64,000 nt of DNA from JBBRMW01 sp965246845 (lineage in GTDB: Bacteria > Chloroflexota > Anaerolineae > Aggregatilineales > UBA2796). Shown piece by piece: positions 1 through 8,309 of the stretch. The position numbers were made by a program, and so were the translations under genes. Each line of letters opens with the position of its first letter. Position 1 is the first letter of the stretch. A model generated the notes under the pieces. That model did no database searches. It worked only from the letters and a program-made list of their open reading frames with translations, and was not told where the DNA came from. The DNA is taken from NCBI GenBank assembly GCA_965246845.1, contig CBDFFR010000012.1:248001-312000 (forward strand), given 5' to 3'.

Positions 1-1
1 G

Positions 2-418
2 CTGTTGGTCGCGATTGTGGTCCTCTACATCCCGATTGTCGCGCGCGTGATTCGCTCGGTCGTGCTTGACCTCAAGACCAAATCGTATATCGAGGCGGCG
101 GTGCTGGGCGGGCAATCGCGTTTTCGCATACTCGCGCGTGAGGTGCTGCCGGGCGTCCTGCCGGCGCTTGCGGTCGAGGCCAGCCTGCGCTTCTCCTACG
201 CAATTTTTCTCGTCGCGTCGTTGAGCTACCTCGGCATTGGCGTCTCGCGCCCGGAGCCAGATTGGGGGCTGATGGTCTTCGAGGCGCGCGATTGGTACGC
301 GCTCGCGCCCTGGGTCCTGTTCTGGCCCGCAGTCTCGATTGTATTCCTCGTTGTGAGCGTCAACCTGCTCAGTGACGGGCTGCGGCGCTTCTTCCAATAT
401 TCGGGGTCTACACCTTGA
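2..418 (+). CDS. ABC peptide/nickel-type transporter permease, C-terminal part (DppC/OppC family)
   Basis: Only the last 138 residues are present; the gene begins before the window. The protein is an inner-membrane permease of the binding-protein-dependent oligopeptide/dipeptide importer family. It carries the EAA loop that contacts the ATPase (SYIEAAVLGGQS, then a Gly/Leu-Pro pattern ending VLPGVLP) followed by hydrophobic segments, with a typical end shortly after a last transmembrane helix. The stop codon overlaps the TTG start of the ATPase gene that follows (TTGA), so the two are translationally coupled. Family assignment is firm; the substrate (peptide, nickel or sugar) cannot be read from this fragment. 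Confidence 0.88.
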   Translation: MLVAIVVLYIPIVARVIRSVVLDLKTKSYIEAAVLGGQSRFRILAREVLPGVLPALAVEASLRFSYAIFLVASLSYLGIGVSRPEPDWGLMVFEARDWYALAPWVLFWPAVSIVFLVVSVNLLSDGLRRFFQYSGSTP

Positions 419-2487
419 GCGATGCGCCACGCCTGCACGTCGATAACCTGACAGTCGGCTATCAGCTCAACGGGCGCTGGCTGGACGCGGTGCGCCATGC
501 CTCGTTCACGGTGCAGGCCGGGGAGACGCTCGGCATCGTCGGCGAATCCGGTTCCGGCAAGAGTACGCTCGTGCAGGCCGTGATGCACTACCTCGGCGCG
601 AATGGCGCGATCCGCTCTGGCACAGTCTCGCTTGATGGCGAGGACCTTTCCGCGAAATCCACGCACGAGATGCGCGAAATCTGGGGTGCGAAGCTGAGTA
701 TGGTCCCGCAGGACCCCTACTCGTCGCTCAATCCATCCCTCAAAATCGGGGAGCAAATCGCGGAAATCAGCCGCCGCCATATGAACTTGAACGCTGCGGA
801 TGCGCTCGAAAAGGCGGTCGAAACGCTGCGTGATGTGCGTATCGCGGACCCCGGCGACGTGATCCGGCGCTATCCGCACCAACTCAGCGGCGGGATGCAG
901 CAGCGCGTCGCGATTGCGATGGCGCTCAGTACCGACCCGCGCCTGTTGATCCTTGACGAGCCGACAACCAGCCTTGATGTGACGACCGAAGCCGCTGTAC
1001 TGGACCTCTTTCAGGAGTTGCTCCAGCGGACCTCCTGCGCCACGCTGTTCGTCACGCATAATCTCGGCGTGATCGCGCGCATGGCGGACCGCGTGGCTGT
1101 AATGTACGCAGGTGAATTGATGGAAATCGCGCCCGTCCGCGAATTGTTCCGGCGTCCGCTGTTGCCCTATACTGTTCAATTGTTGGGCTGCGTGCCGCGC
1201 CTCGGACAGGGCAAGCGCGAGGTCGAGCTACCCACCATTCCCGGCAATATTCCTTCACTACGCGATATGCCGACGGGCTGTGTCTTCGCGCCGCGTTGCC
1301 CGCTCGCGATTGATATTTGCCGCGGCGAGCGCCCCAAACTCGAAGAAGCGAGGCCGGGTCACGCGGTCGCCTGTCACCGCTGGCGCGATGTCGAAGCCGG
1401 AGCGATGCCGGAGCAGGCCGCCCTGCGACCCGCCCGCGACCTGACACCACAAAACGGAACGCCCCCAAACACCGCACCGCTGCTCGACATAGACGACCTG
1501 CGCGTACAGTTCCGGCGCGGGAATTTCATCGATGCACTAGTCGATCCACGCAAGCGTGCGCCCGTGCGCGCAGTCGATGGCGTCTCGCTGCAAGTCGGGC
1601 GCGGGTTGACGGTCGGCCTCGTCGGGGAGAGCGGGAGCGGCAAGACCACGCTCGCGCGCAGCGTGGTCGGGCTGGTGGACCCCACTTCCGGCAAAATCGC
1701 GATGCAGGATGCTGAACTTCCGCACCGCGCGGTACAGCGCCAGCAGGATACGCTGCGCCATTTGCAAATGGTCTTCCAGCAGCCGGAAGAGTCGCTGAAT
1801 CCGTACCACACGGTCGGCGAAACACTCCGCGCGCCGCTGGTGCAGCTTGCCGGAAAGGATACCGCCGACGCCGATGAGCAGGTGCGGGCGCTGTTACGTG
1901 CCGTCCACCTGCCGGAGGACTACGCGGGACGGCTGCCCGCCGAACTGAGCGGCGGCGAGAAGCAGCGGATCGCCATCGCGCGGGCGTTCGCGGCGGACCC
2001 GGACCTGATCGTGTGCGATGAACCTGTTTCCGCGCTGGATGTCTCCGTGCAGGCGTCGGTCCTCAATCTGCTGGTCGAGTTGCAGAAGAGCCGGGGGACG
2101 GCCTACTTATTCATCTCGCACGATCTGGCAGTGGTCGGCTACCTCGCGGATGTGATCGCCGTGATTTATCTCGGGTACATCATGGAAGTGTCGGACGCGA
2201 ATGGCTTCTTCGAAGGACCGCACCATCCCTATACCGAAGCGCTGCTATCAAGTATTCCCGTTCCTGACCCCGACGCAAAGCTGACTCGCATTCACCTTGA
2301 GGGCGATGTCCCCAGCGCGGTCGCGATTCCATCCGGCTGTCGCTTCCATACGCGCTGCCCGCGCTATCTGGGTGACATTTGCAAGGATGTGGAGCCACCC
2401 TGGATGACCACGCCCGAAGGCCGCCAGTATCGCTGTCACATCCCGCCGGATGAACTTGCGCAAAAACAGGAAGTCGTAGCACAATAA
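415..2487 (+). CDS. Fused double ATP-binding protein of a peptide-type ABC importer (DppD-DppF like)
   Basis: This 690-residue protein joins two nucleotide-binding domains that are usually separate proteins (DppD/OppD and DppF/OppF). Domain 1 has Walker A GESGSGKST at residues 43-51, signature LSGGMQQRV and Walker B LLILDEPTTSLD; it ends with the cysteine-bearing C-terminal extension typical of the family (CVFAPRCPLAIDIC). Domain 2 begins near residue 355, with Walker A GESGSGKTT, signature LSGGEKQRI, Walker B LIVCDEPVSALD and a second extension (CRFHTRCPRY). The start is TTG, overlapping the permease stop. It energises import of peptides or a related solute with the upstream permease. The fusion is known in GsiA/YejF-like proteins, so it is not novel in itself. 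Confidence 0.93.
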   Translation: MSDAPRLHVDNLTVGYQLNGRWLDAVRHASFTVQAGETLGIVGESGSGKSTLVQAVMHYLGANGAIRSGTVSLDGEDLSAKSTHEMREIWGAKLSMVPQDPYSSLNPSLKIGEQIAEISRRHMNLNAADALEKAVETLRDVRIADPGDVIRRYPHQLSGGMQQRVAIAMALSTDPRLLILDEPTTSLDVTTEAAVLDLFQELLQRTSCATLFVTHNLGVIARMADRVAVMYAGELMEIAPVRELFRRPLLPYTVQLLGCVPRLGQGKREVELPTIPGNIPSLRDMPTGCVFAPRCPLAIDICRGERPKLEEARPGHAVACHRWRDVEAGAMPEQAALRPARDLTPQNGTPPNTAPLLDIDDLRVQFRRGNFIDALVDPRKRAPVRAVDGVSLQVGRGLTVGLVGESGSGKTTLARSVVGLVDPTSGKIAMQDAELPHRAVQRQQDTLRHLQMVFQQPEESLNPYHTVGETLRAPLVQLAGKDTADADEQVRALLRAVHLPEDYAGRLPAELSGGEKQRIAIARAFAADPDLIVCDEPVSALDVSVQASVLNLLVELQKSRGTAYLFISHDLAVVGYLADVIAVIYLGYIMEVSDANGFFEGPHHPYTEALLSSIPVPDPDAKLTRIHLEGDVPSAVAIPSGCRFHTRCPRYLGDICKDVEPPWMTTPEGRQYRCHIPPDELAQKQEVVAQ

Positions 2488-2506
2488 CAACTCACTATTG
2501 TGCTAC
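2476..2506. repeat. Perfect 11-bp inverted repeat at the end of the ABC ATPase gene
   Basis: GTAGCACAATA (2476-2486) and TATTGTGCTAC (2496-2506) are perfect reverse complements around a 9-base loop. The left arm overlaps the last codons and stop of the ABC ATPase; the right arm lies just before the ribosome binding site of the next gene. No T-run follows, so a simple intrinsic terminator is not supported. It may be an mRNA 3'-end stabiliser, a Rho-linked structure or a protein site. Confidence 0.6.
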
Positions 2507-2520
2507 TTCGGGAACGCAAA

Positions 2521-4002
2521 ATGAAGAAATTTGCTCAACGTACTCCGGCGCGGCATGAGGAGTCGCCCGTCGCAGAGTCCAAAAGTGCGCCGCATTCGAC
2601 ACCTGAACCGATACGGGCAATCCACTCGCCCATTCTGCAAATGCAGGCGCTGCACGGCAATCAGTACACCACCCGCACCGTGAAGCGCGCGTTGAACCGT
2701 ATCCAGCGTTTCGAGTCACCGGAACACCGCGAAGTCGGCGATACGAAAAAGGGCGTCCAGACCGGGTTCATGAAACTCGCGAACTGGGATTCAGAGTTCC
2801 CGCAAAATCGCGAAGACCCCGCCAAATGGCCGGAAGAATGGCAAACATATAACAAAACGCTCGACGCGGACCAGCAGCGAGCGCTCGCGAAAGGGCTTTC
2901 CTATGGAGAGATCGTTGCGCTCTCCGGTGACTTCTACCGCAGTTTCGAGGAGATGAGCAAAGCGCCTCTCAAGGAAGTGATCAAGCTGGTTGCGTTCACG
3001 CACAAGGAAGGGACATCCAACCAGCAGGAAGTCGCAACGGGTGGACGTTATCTCGACCTTGCGGCGCACAACGATCAACATTTCAGCCGTTCGGCAGATG
3101 GTCGTCAGAATATGCAGGTCTGGCGCAAGATGCACACCGACGCGATTATGCTCGCGATGCAGAACAAAATGGAACAGGCCTACGCAATGAACGCCGCTGC
3201 CGATCACTTTCTGACCGATGCGTTTTCATCCGGCCACATGCTCATGAAGCGCAGCGAAATGATGAAGAGCAAGGCCTCGAACGCCCAATCGAAGATTTTG
3301 CACGATTACGACAACACAAACGGCCTCATCGTGAACAACCCGCGCGGGGATGGTCCCTGGGTGGCGTTCGGCGATACGATGATGGACGACCCGCGAAACG
3401 CAATGAACAAGAAACTGACCGAAGAGGCGGTCGTGTTATCCAAACAGGATATTGCGGACGCCGGGAAAGCGGGTCAAAACTACAAAATCCCGACTTCGTT
3501 CTCTGTCGAACCGCTGATCCCCAAAACCGTCGATGACCCGGACAAGATAGATCGCAGCAATCTCGGCGTCGCGTGGTCCGCATTGAGCAACACTGGACCC
3601 GGAGAAGCCGGAACGGTGGTCGCTCAACTTTTCTCTACCGACAATCAGGTCATCGAGTACATGAAGCAAACCGATGACGGCGCGCTCCGCAAGCAGCCGC
3701 ACGATCAGCACCTGCGTATGATCGACGCGCTGTTCAGCGGCTATACGAGCGACGACGATGTGGCCGCGCTCAAGCGGCTGCTACCGCTAACAACTTTGAG
3801 CCAGCAGGAAAAGTTGAAATATATCAACTGGTTTCTGGATGGCTATGTCTCCGATGGCGATATGCAGCTTGTCCAGACGGTCATCCACATGGCAAATGGT
3901 TCAGAGATGGCCGCGATACGCACGCAGATCGAGCCGCGCGCCATCGAACTCGGTTTCCGGCAGCGGACGCAACTCCGCGTAATGCTTTCCAACGGGCAGT
4001 AG
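2521..4002 (+). CDS. eCIS-cargo-like protein with putative zinc-binding (phospholipase C/P1 nuclease-like) core
   Basis: A 493-residue soluble protein without signal peptide. The disordered N-terminus (residues 1-35, Pro/Ser/Glu-rich) is followed at about 38-63 by a segment of the form ILQMQALHGNQ..TR..KRALNRIQR. It resembles the Leu-Gln...Gly-Asn-x-x-V/T...L-x-R motif found at the front of many cargo proteins of extracellular contractile injection systems, which often also carry DUF4157. The core has EHREVGD (68-74), LSYGEIVALSGDFY (126-139), AHNDQHF (182-188), H205 and DHFLTDAFSSGH (228-239). His/Asp spaced this way recall the metal ligands of zinc phospholipase C/P1 nuclease folds. The start is ATG 2521, preceded by GGGAAC; a GTG at 2500 is less likely. 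No phage-tail-like structural genes are in the window. Function is inference; the enzymatic class is uncertain. Confidence 0.6.
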   Translation: MKKFAQRTPARHEESPVAESKSAPHSTPEPIRAIHSPILQMQALHGNQYTTRTVKRALNRIQRFESPEHREVGDTKKGVQTGFMKLANWDSEFPQNREDPAKWPEEWQTYNKTLDADQQRALAKGLSYGEIVALSGDFYRSFEEMSKAPLKEVIKLVAFTHKEGTSNQQEVATGGRYLDLAAHNDQHFSRSADGRQNMQVWRKMHTDAIMLAMQNKMEQAYAMNAAADHFLTDAFSSGHMLMKRSEMMKSKASNAQSKILHDYDNTNGLIVNNPRGDGPWVAFGDTMMDDPRNAMNKKLTEEAVVLSKQDIADAGKAGQNYKIPTSFSVEPLIPKTVDDPDKIDRSNLGVAWSALSNTGPGEAGTVVAQLFSTDNQVIEYMKQTDDGALRKQPHDQHLRMIDALFSGYTSDDDVAALKRLLPLTTLSQQEKLKYINWFLDGYVSDGDMQLVQTVIHMANGSEMAAIRTQIEPRAIELGFRQRTQLRVMLSNGQ

Positions 4003-4004
4003 TC

Positions 4005-4847
4005 TCAGGTGTACTCTTCGGCCTTACCGCCGAAGTAGACGCTCTTGAACATGCTTTCGAGTTCGGCGGCCTCGTTCGGGCGTTCGGCCTCACCTGCGAT
4101 GAGCGGCACATCGATTTCGCGGTCGGCGACCACCTCGCCATCGCGCAGCATGATCACGCGGTCGGTGTGGCGCGCGATGAACGCATCGTGTGTCACGAAT
4201 ACAGTGGTGATACCCTGCTCGCGGTTCAGGCTTTGAAAAATCTTGAGGACTTCCGTGCCGCTCTTCGAGTCGAGGTTACCCGTCGGCTCATCGGCAAGGA
4301 TGATCGATGGTGAATTGACAATCGCGCGGGCAATGGCGACGCGCTGCTGCTGGCCGCCGCTCAGTTCGCTCGGCAGGTGGTTGAGGCGACTGCCCAGCCC
4401 GACCGCTTCCAGCGCGGCACGGGCGCGACGGCTGCGTTCGCCCCTGCCTGCCGCGTAGACGAGCGGCAGTTCGACTTGCCGCTGGGCGGTGGTGCGTTTG
4501 AGCAGGTTGAAACTCTGGAAGACGAACCCGATTTTGCGGTTGCGAATATCGGCCAGTTCGCGGTCGTTCAGCTTCGCGACATCCACGCCATCGAGATAAT
4601 ACGATCCGCTGGTCGGCTGGTCGAGCGCGCCGAGGATATGCATCATCGTCGATTTGCCGGAGCCGCTTGGTCCCATGATGCTGATGAATTCACCCGAATA
4701 TACCGTCAGATTGACACCGCGCAGGGCGCGTACTTCCATCTCGCCCATCTGGTAAACCTTCGTGATCTCCCGAATGTCGATGACGGCGTTTTTGCCCTTT
4801 TCATTGACGGGGGCAGTGTACTCCGGCTTGCGCTTCAAGCGAAACAT
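4005..4847 (-). CDS. ABC transporter ATP-binding protein, MacB/LolD type
   Basis: A 280-residue single-domain ATPase. After a 25-residue leader come VIDIREITKVYQMGEMEVRAL, Walker A GPSGSGKST, Q-loop FVFQSFNLL, signature LSGGQQQRVAIARAI, Walker B IILADEPTGNLDSKSG and the H-loop FVTHD. The wording GEMEVRAL...GVNLTVYSGEF and DEPTGNLDSKSG is typical of the MacB/LolD/FtsE-like export and mechanotransmission class rather than of importers. The usual partner, a four-helix permease with a large periplasmic domain, is not adjacent: upstream on this strand is fabD and downstream is the convergent cargo-like gene. It may therefore serve a permease encoded elsewhere. Confidence 0.9.
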   Translation of the reverse strand: MFRLKRKPEYTAPVNEKGKNAVIDIREITKVYQMGEMEVRALRGVNLTVYSGEFISIMGPSGSGKSTMMHILGALDQPTSGSYYLDGVDVAKLNDRELADIRNRKIGFVFQSFNLLKRTTAQRQVELPLVYAAGRGERSRRARAALEAVGLGSRLNHLPSELSGGQQQRVAIARAIVNSPSIILADEPTGNLDSKSGTEVLKIFQSLNREQGITTVFVTHDAFIARHTDRVIMLRDGEVVADREIDVPLIAGEAERPNEAAELESMFKSVYFGGKAEEYT

Positions 4848-4902
4848 GCGGACCTCGCGAATAGCTTGCGCGCTATTTTACTCCGCGCAGATGAGGCGCG
4901 GC

Positions 4903-5844
4903 TCAGAGCGCGTTCACCGCATCTGCGCTGTTGACCGTAACGCCAATCGCCTCTTTGTCGATCCGTTTGAGCAGGTTGGTCAGGACGTCCTTCGGTCCGA
5001 GTTCGAGGAAAGTCTGCGCGCCCATCGAGCGGAGCGTTTGCACGCTTTCCGTCCAGCGCACGGAGGAGGTGATTTGCAAACCCAGGGCGCGACGGATTTC
5101 CGCGACCGTGTGCAGCGGTCCGCCCGTCGTATTCGAGATGACCGGGTAGCGCGGCGCGGTGAATGACACAGCATCAAGGTCGGCGCGGAAGGCGTCGGCT
5201 GCGCTCTGCATCAGCGGTGAATGTGCGGCCACGCTGACGGCCAGCTTTATGGCGCGTTTGCTGCCATATTGTTTCGCCAACGTGAGCGCGCAGTCTACCG
5301 CGTCGCGATCACCAGAGATAACGACCTGGCCGGGACAATTATCGTTGGCAACGACAAGCGGCTTGCCCGTTTGCGAGGCAGCTTCAAGACACAGCGCTTC
5401 GGCTTCCGCGACTGTCGGACCGAGCAAGGCTGCCATCGCGCCAGGGTGTGCCACGCCCGCTTCCTTCATCAGCCATGCGCGCTGACGCACCAGCCGCAGC
5501 CCGCCCTCGAAGGACAACGCACCCGCCGCCGTGAGCGCGGTCAATTCGCCGAGGCTGTGTCCCGCCGCGCCGAGCGGCACGAGCGCCGCGCCGAGATGAC
5601 TTTCCACCGCGCGCAAAGTCGCCATGCCCGCGATATAGAGCGCGGGCTGTGTGTTGTGCGTGTCGTCCAATTCATCCTGCGGACCGGCCTTCATCAGCCC
5701 GGAAAAATTCAGCTCAAGGATGTCGTCGGCTTGCTCCAGTATAGCTGCGGCAGCTGGAAATGTTGCCGCCAGATCAGCCGTCATCCCAACAAATTGTGAA
5801 CCCTGACCGGGGAACAGAAACGCGACCTCGTTTATATTCAACAT
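4903..5844 (-). CDS. fabD: Malonyl-CoA:ACP transacylase
   Basis: This enzyme loads malonyl groups from CoA onto acyl carrier protein for fatty-acid synthesis. The N-terminal FLFPGQGSQFVGM is diagnostic, as is the nucleophile elbow GHSLGEL (Ser97) with the partner arginine in QRAWLM and the catalytic histidine in AAHSPLM. Length (313 aa) matches the family. It is the last gene of a tight minus-strand group (amidase, glutaredoxin, PIN/TRAM, fabD) with only five bases between it and the PIN/TRAM gene. The carrier protein gene acpP is not here but at 40779-41027. Confidence 0.95.
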   Translation of the reverse strand: MLNINEVAFLFPGQGSQFVGMTADLAATFPAAAAILEQADDILELNFSGLMKAGPQDELDDTHNTQPALYIAGMATLRAVESHLGAALVPLGAAGHSLGELTALTAAGALSFEGGLRLVRQRAWLMKEAGVAHPGAMAALLGPTVAEAEALCLEAASQTGKPLVVANDNCPGQVVISGDRDAVDCALTLAKQYGSKRAIKLAVSVAAHSPLMQSAADAFRADLDAVSFTAPRYPVISNTTGGPLHTVAEIRRALGLQITSSVRWTESVQTLRSMGAQTFLELGPKDVLTNLLKRIDKEAIGVTVNSADAVNAL

Positions 5845-5849
5845 GCAAC

Positions 5850-6902
5850 CTATGGAGTCTGGCCTGGTTTGGCGAAATACATCTTGCCCGCTGCTGTCTG
5901 GATCATACGGGTCACAATCACTTCCGTCGTGCGATCCATGAATTTTTTCCCGTCCTCGACGACGACCATCGTGCCATCGACCAGATAGCCGACACCCTGA
6001 TTGAGTTCGCGGCCTTCCTGAATAATGTGAATCGACAGCGATTGGCCGGGCAGGTAGCTCGCCTTGACTGCGTTCGCAAGGTCGTTGATATTCATGACCG
6101 GGATGCCCTGCAATTTCGCGATACCGTTCAGATTGTAATCGTTAGTCATCAGATGCGCGTTCATCTGGCGGGCGACAAGGACGAGCTTGTCATCGACTTC
6201 GCGCACGCCCTCGATGTCGGTATCGATGATTTCAATGAAAATGCCCGTTTCTTTTTGCAATTGGTCGAGGACTTCCAGCCCGCGCCGCCCGCGCGCCCGC
6301 TTGAGGACATCCGCCGAATCTGCGATGTGCTGCAATTCAGCGAGGACGAAGCGCGGTACGAAGAGCCGCCCGATCAGGAACCCGGATTTACTAATATCGA
6401 GGATTCGCCCATCGATGATCACGCTCGTATCCAGCAAAATGCGGGTCTGCGCGCCCGTCGCTTCGGGTTCGGTACGATCCGCAGGGCGAAACAGCGCGCC
6501 GAGATAGCGCCCGATGTCGCCTGCGCGCGTGGCCGCGGCCGCCGCAATCACGTAGGCCGCGATCCCGGCCACCAGCGTCGGCGTCCACTGGTTGAGCGGG
6601 ATCGGAAGCTGGCTCAACGGAACCGCGATCAGCGCCGCAATGATTAGCCCAAGCAGCAGGCCAAGTACCGTGACGACGATTATTTCCGTTGGCGCGGTCG
6701 TGATTTGCCGCTGAAGATACTTGGCGGGGCGCGTCGTCAGGTAAGGCGTAATCACCAGCCCCGCGATGATCCCGACCAGCCCGAAGACGAGCGCAAAAAA
6801 ATCGACGCGGTTGGGTGTATCGGCGATCTCGCGGCCAAGCTGTGCGCCCAGAATAGCGGCGATGACCATACCCACCAGCCGCAGGCCGAATTCCCAGCTC
6901 AT
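5850..6902 (-). CDS. Membrane-anchored PIN/TRAM domain protein (YacL family)
   Basis: A 350-residue protein with about four hydrophobic segments in the first 130 residues. Next comes a PIN-fold nuclease-like domain opening with ILLDTSVIIDGRILDI, with further acidic positions in VREVDDKLVLVARQ and LMTNDYNLNGIA, and a C-terminal TRAM segment (LPGQSLSIHIIQEGRELNQGVGYL.DGTMVVVED). This is the layout of Bacillus YacL and its relatives. Biochemical role is not well established; RNase activity and RNA binding are expected from the two domains. Its ATG overlaps the glutaredoxin stop (ATGA), so it is co-translated within the operon. Confidence 0.9.
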   Translation of the reverse strand: MSWEFGLRLVGMVIAAILGAQLGREIADTPNRVDFFALVFGLVGIIAGLVITPYLTTRPAKYLQRQITTAPTEIIVVTVLGLLLGLIIAALIAVPLSQLPIPLNQWTPTLVAGIAAYVIAAAAATRAGDIGRYLGALFRPADRTEPEATGAQTRILLDTSVIIDGRILDISKSGFLIGRLFVPRFVLAELQHIADSADVLKRARGRRGLEVLDQLQKETGIFIEIIDTDIEGVREVDDKLVLVARQMNAHLMTNDYNLNGIAKLQGIPVMNINDLANAVKASYLPGQSLSIHIIQEGRELNQGVGYLVDGTMVVVEDGKKFMDRTTEVIVTRMIQTAAGKMYFAKPGQTP

Positions 6903-7237
6903 GACGCCGCCCCGATGAAACCATGCTGCCGCAGCCAGCCGACCAACTGCTCCTCGCCCGGTTCGGTCAACATCGCGCCCCGATCAACCCCGCGCGGGCT
7001 GGAGCCGGGCAAGAGCGGTAGCGGCGGTGCGAAGGGCAGCACCTCGCCGGGCAGCGCGACAACCAGCGTCGGGACGGAGAGAAAGCCGGTCCATTCAACG
7101 ACGCGCTGCTCGGCCTCTTTATCCTGATCGATAAATAGCTCATGGAAGGATACGCCCTCGCGCTCGAAGACCCGTTTGGCGAGCGAAACGAACGGGCATG
7201 GGCTGGTTCGGCTGTACATGATCAGTGAATGTTGCAT
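6899..7237 (-). CDS. Glutaredoxin-like monothiol protein
   Basis: A small thioredoxin-fold protein of 112 residues when started at ATG 7237, which follows a GGAAAG ribosome binding site; a longer reading frame upstream has no such support. The N-terminus MYSRTSPCPFVSLAKRVFE matches the glutaredoxin active-site strand and helix, but the usual CPYC is CPFV here, leaving a single thiol (Cys14). The cis-Pro loop is seen as SVPTLVV. After it come a Pro-rich insertion and an EEQLVGWLRQHGF helix. It lies 19 bases after the amidase gene and its stop overlaps the PIN/TRAM start. It may handle glutathione-like or other low-molecular-weight thiol disulfides; the partner is unknown. Confidence 0.8.
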   Translation of the reverse strand: MQHSLIMYSRTSPCPFVSLAKRVFEREGVSFHELFIDQDKEAEQRVVEWTGFLSVPTLVVALPGEVLPFAPPLPLLPGSSPRGVDRGAMLTEPGEEQLVGWLRQHGFIGAAS

Positions 7238-7256
7238 AATTCTTTCCGGGATGAAT

Positions 7257-8228
7257 TCAGCGCTTCGGCGTCGGCTGAATGGCCGTCGGGACTGCGAGCG
7301 CTTTAGGATCAAGGAAGCAGATTAGTCCGTTCAATACGCCTTGCGCCGCTTTGTCCGGGTGGTTCTTGAGCAGATCACGATCATAATACAAAAATCCGAG
7401 TTCGAGGATCGCGGCGGGTGTGCGCTGCGAAACTTCGCGGAAAGCATGGTAATAGAGCATATCATTCGTCACAGACCAACCGGAGTTTTTTAGCCCGGTG
7501 GCGAGCGCGTACTGATCGCGGATGCAGTCGGTGAGGCGCGTATCCTGCTCCCGTACTGTCAGGCGTCCTTCCGGTCCAACGACCTTGAATCCACTGTGGT
7601 CATAGCCATCATTGAAGTTTAAGCAAGAATCAGCGTGGATCGAGAGCAGGACCGCCGCTTCATACGGCTTGTTCGGGTCCACAAGACGCATATCCCATTC
7701 GTCCAGTACATCGACGGTGTAACCGCGTCCGCGTAAGGCTGCGATCACGCGGTCGCCTACATTCGTCGTCACACTGAGTTCGGTGAAATCATTGTCGTCG
7801 GCGCAAGTCGCGCCGGGATCGACGTTTCCAACAGTCCGTTCACGCTTCGCAATTCCGCTATGGCCGCGTATGAACGCGACCTTGTTGAACCACGCAGGCG
7901 TCGGGACGTTGGTGGGCGCATCGCTGCGCGTCTGCGTATTGACGGCAATCGCGAGGTTCTGGCGCGTTTTGAGTGAAAGCGAATCGTTGCTGGTGAACGA
8001 GGCGAAAATCGTGGCGACGACGACCGCCACCGCGAAGACGATCACGACCGAGCGCGCGGCGCTCCATGCCGTGACGCCGCGATAGCGCACGGTTTTCACA
8101 GCTCCCTGTGCGGCGCGCTGTGCCTTGCGGCTGCCAGAAGCGAGCGGCGCGGCTTCCGGCTGTTGCGCTGCCTCCGCAAGATCAGCCAGCGGGGTTTCCA
8201 AAGGAAGAGACTCACTCGATAAGGCCAC
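7257..8228 (-). CDS. N-acetylmuramoyl-L-alanine amidase (Amidase_3), membrane anchored
   Basis: A 323-residue zinc amidase that cuts the bond between N-acetylmuramic acid and the peptide stem of peptidoglycan. A cytoplasmic Pro/Ala/Glu-rich tail of about 60 residues precedes one transmembrane helix (VIVFAVAVVVATIFASF), placing the catalytic domain outside the membrane. Zinc and catalytic positions are all visible: GHSG (His), FTELSV (Glu), LSIHADS (His) and the general-base glutamate in ILELGFLYY. The gene opens a four-gene minus-strand operon and is divergent from the M28-like lipoprotein gene. It probably acts in cell-wall remodelling or daughter-cell separation. Confidence 0.9.
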   Translation of the reverse strand: MALSSESLPLETPLADLAEAAQQPEAAPLASGSRKAQRAAQGAVKTVRYRGVTAWSAARSVVIVFAVAVVVATIFASFTSNDSLSLKTRQNLAIAVNTQTRSDAPTNVPTPAWFNKVAFIRGHSGIAKRERTVGNVDPGATCADDNDFTELSVTTNVGDRVIAALRGRGYTVDVLDEWDMRLVDPNKPYEAAVLLSIHADSCLNFNDGYDHSGFKVVGPEGRLTVREQDTRLTDCIRDQYALATGLKNSGWSVTNDMLYYHAFREVSQRTPAAILELGFLYYDRDLLKNHPDKAAQGVLNGLICFLDPKALAVPTAIQPTPKR

Positions 8229-8309
8229 GATACAGCATCCCGCTCACGGTACAATAATGTCTCGCAATCATACCGCACGCGCCTAGCTTGAGCCAGATTA
8301 AACTTCAAT

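Noticed and set aside
226..1179. A 317-codon minus frame opposite the ABC ATPase
   Set aside because: Opposite a protein with two complete ATPase motif sets; no own motif.
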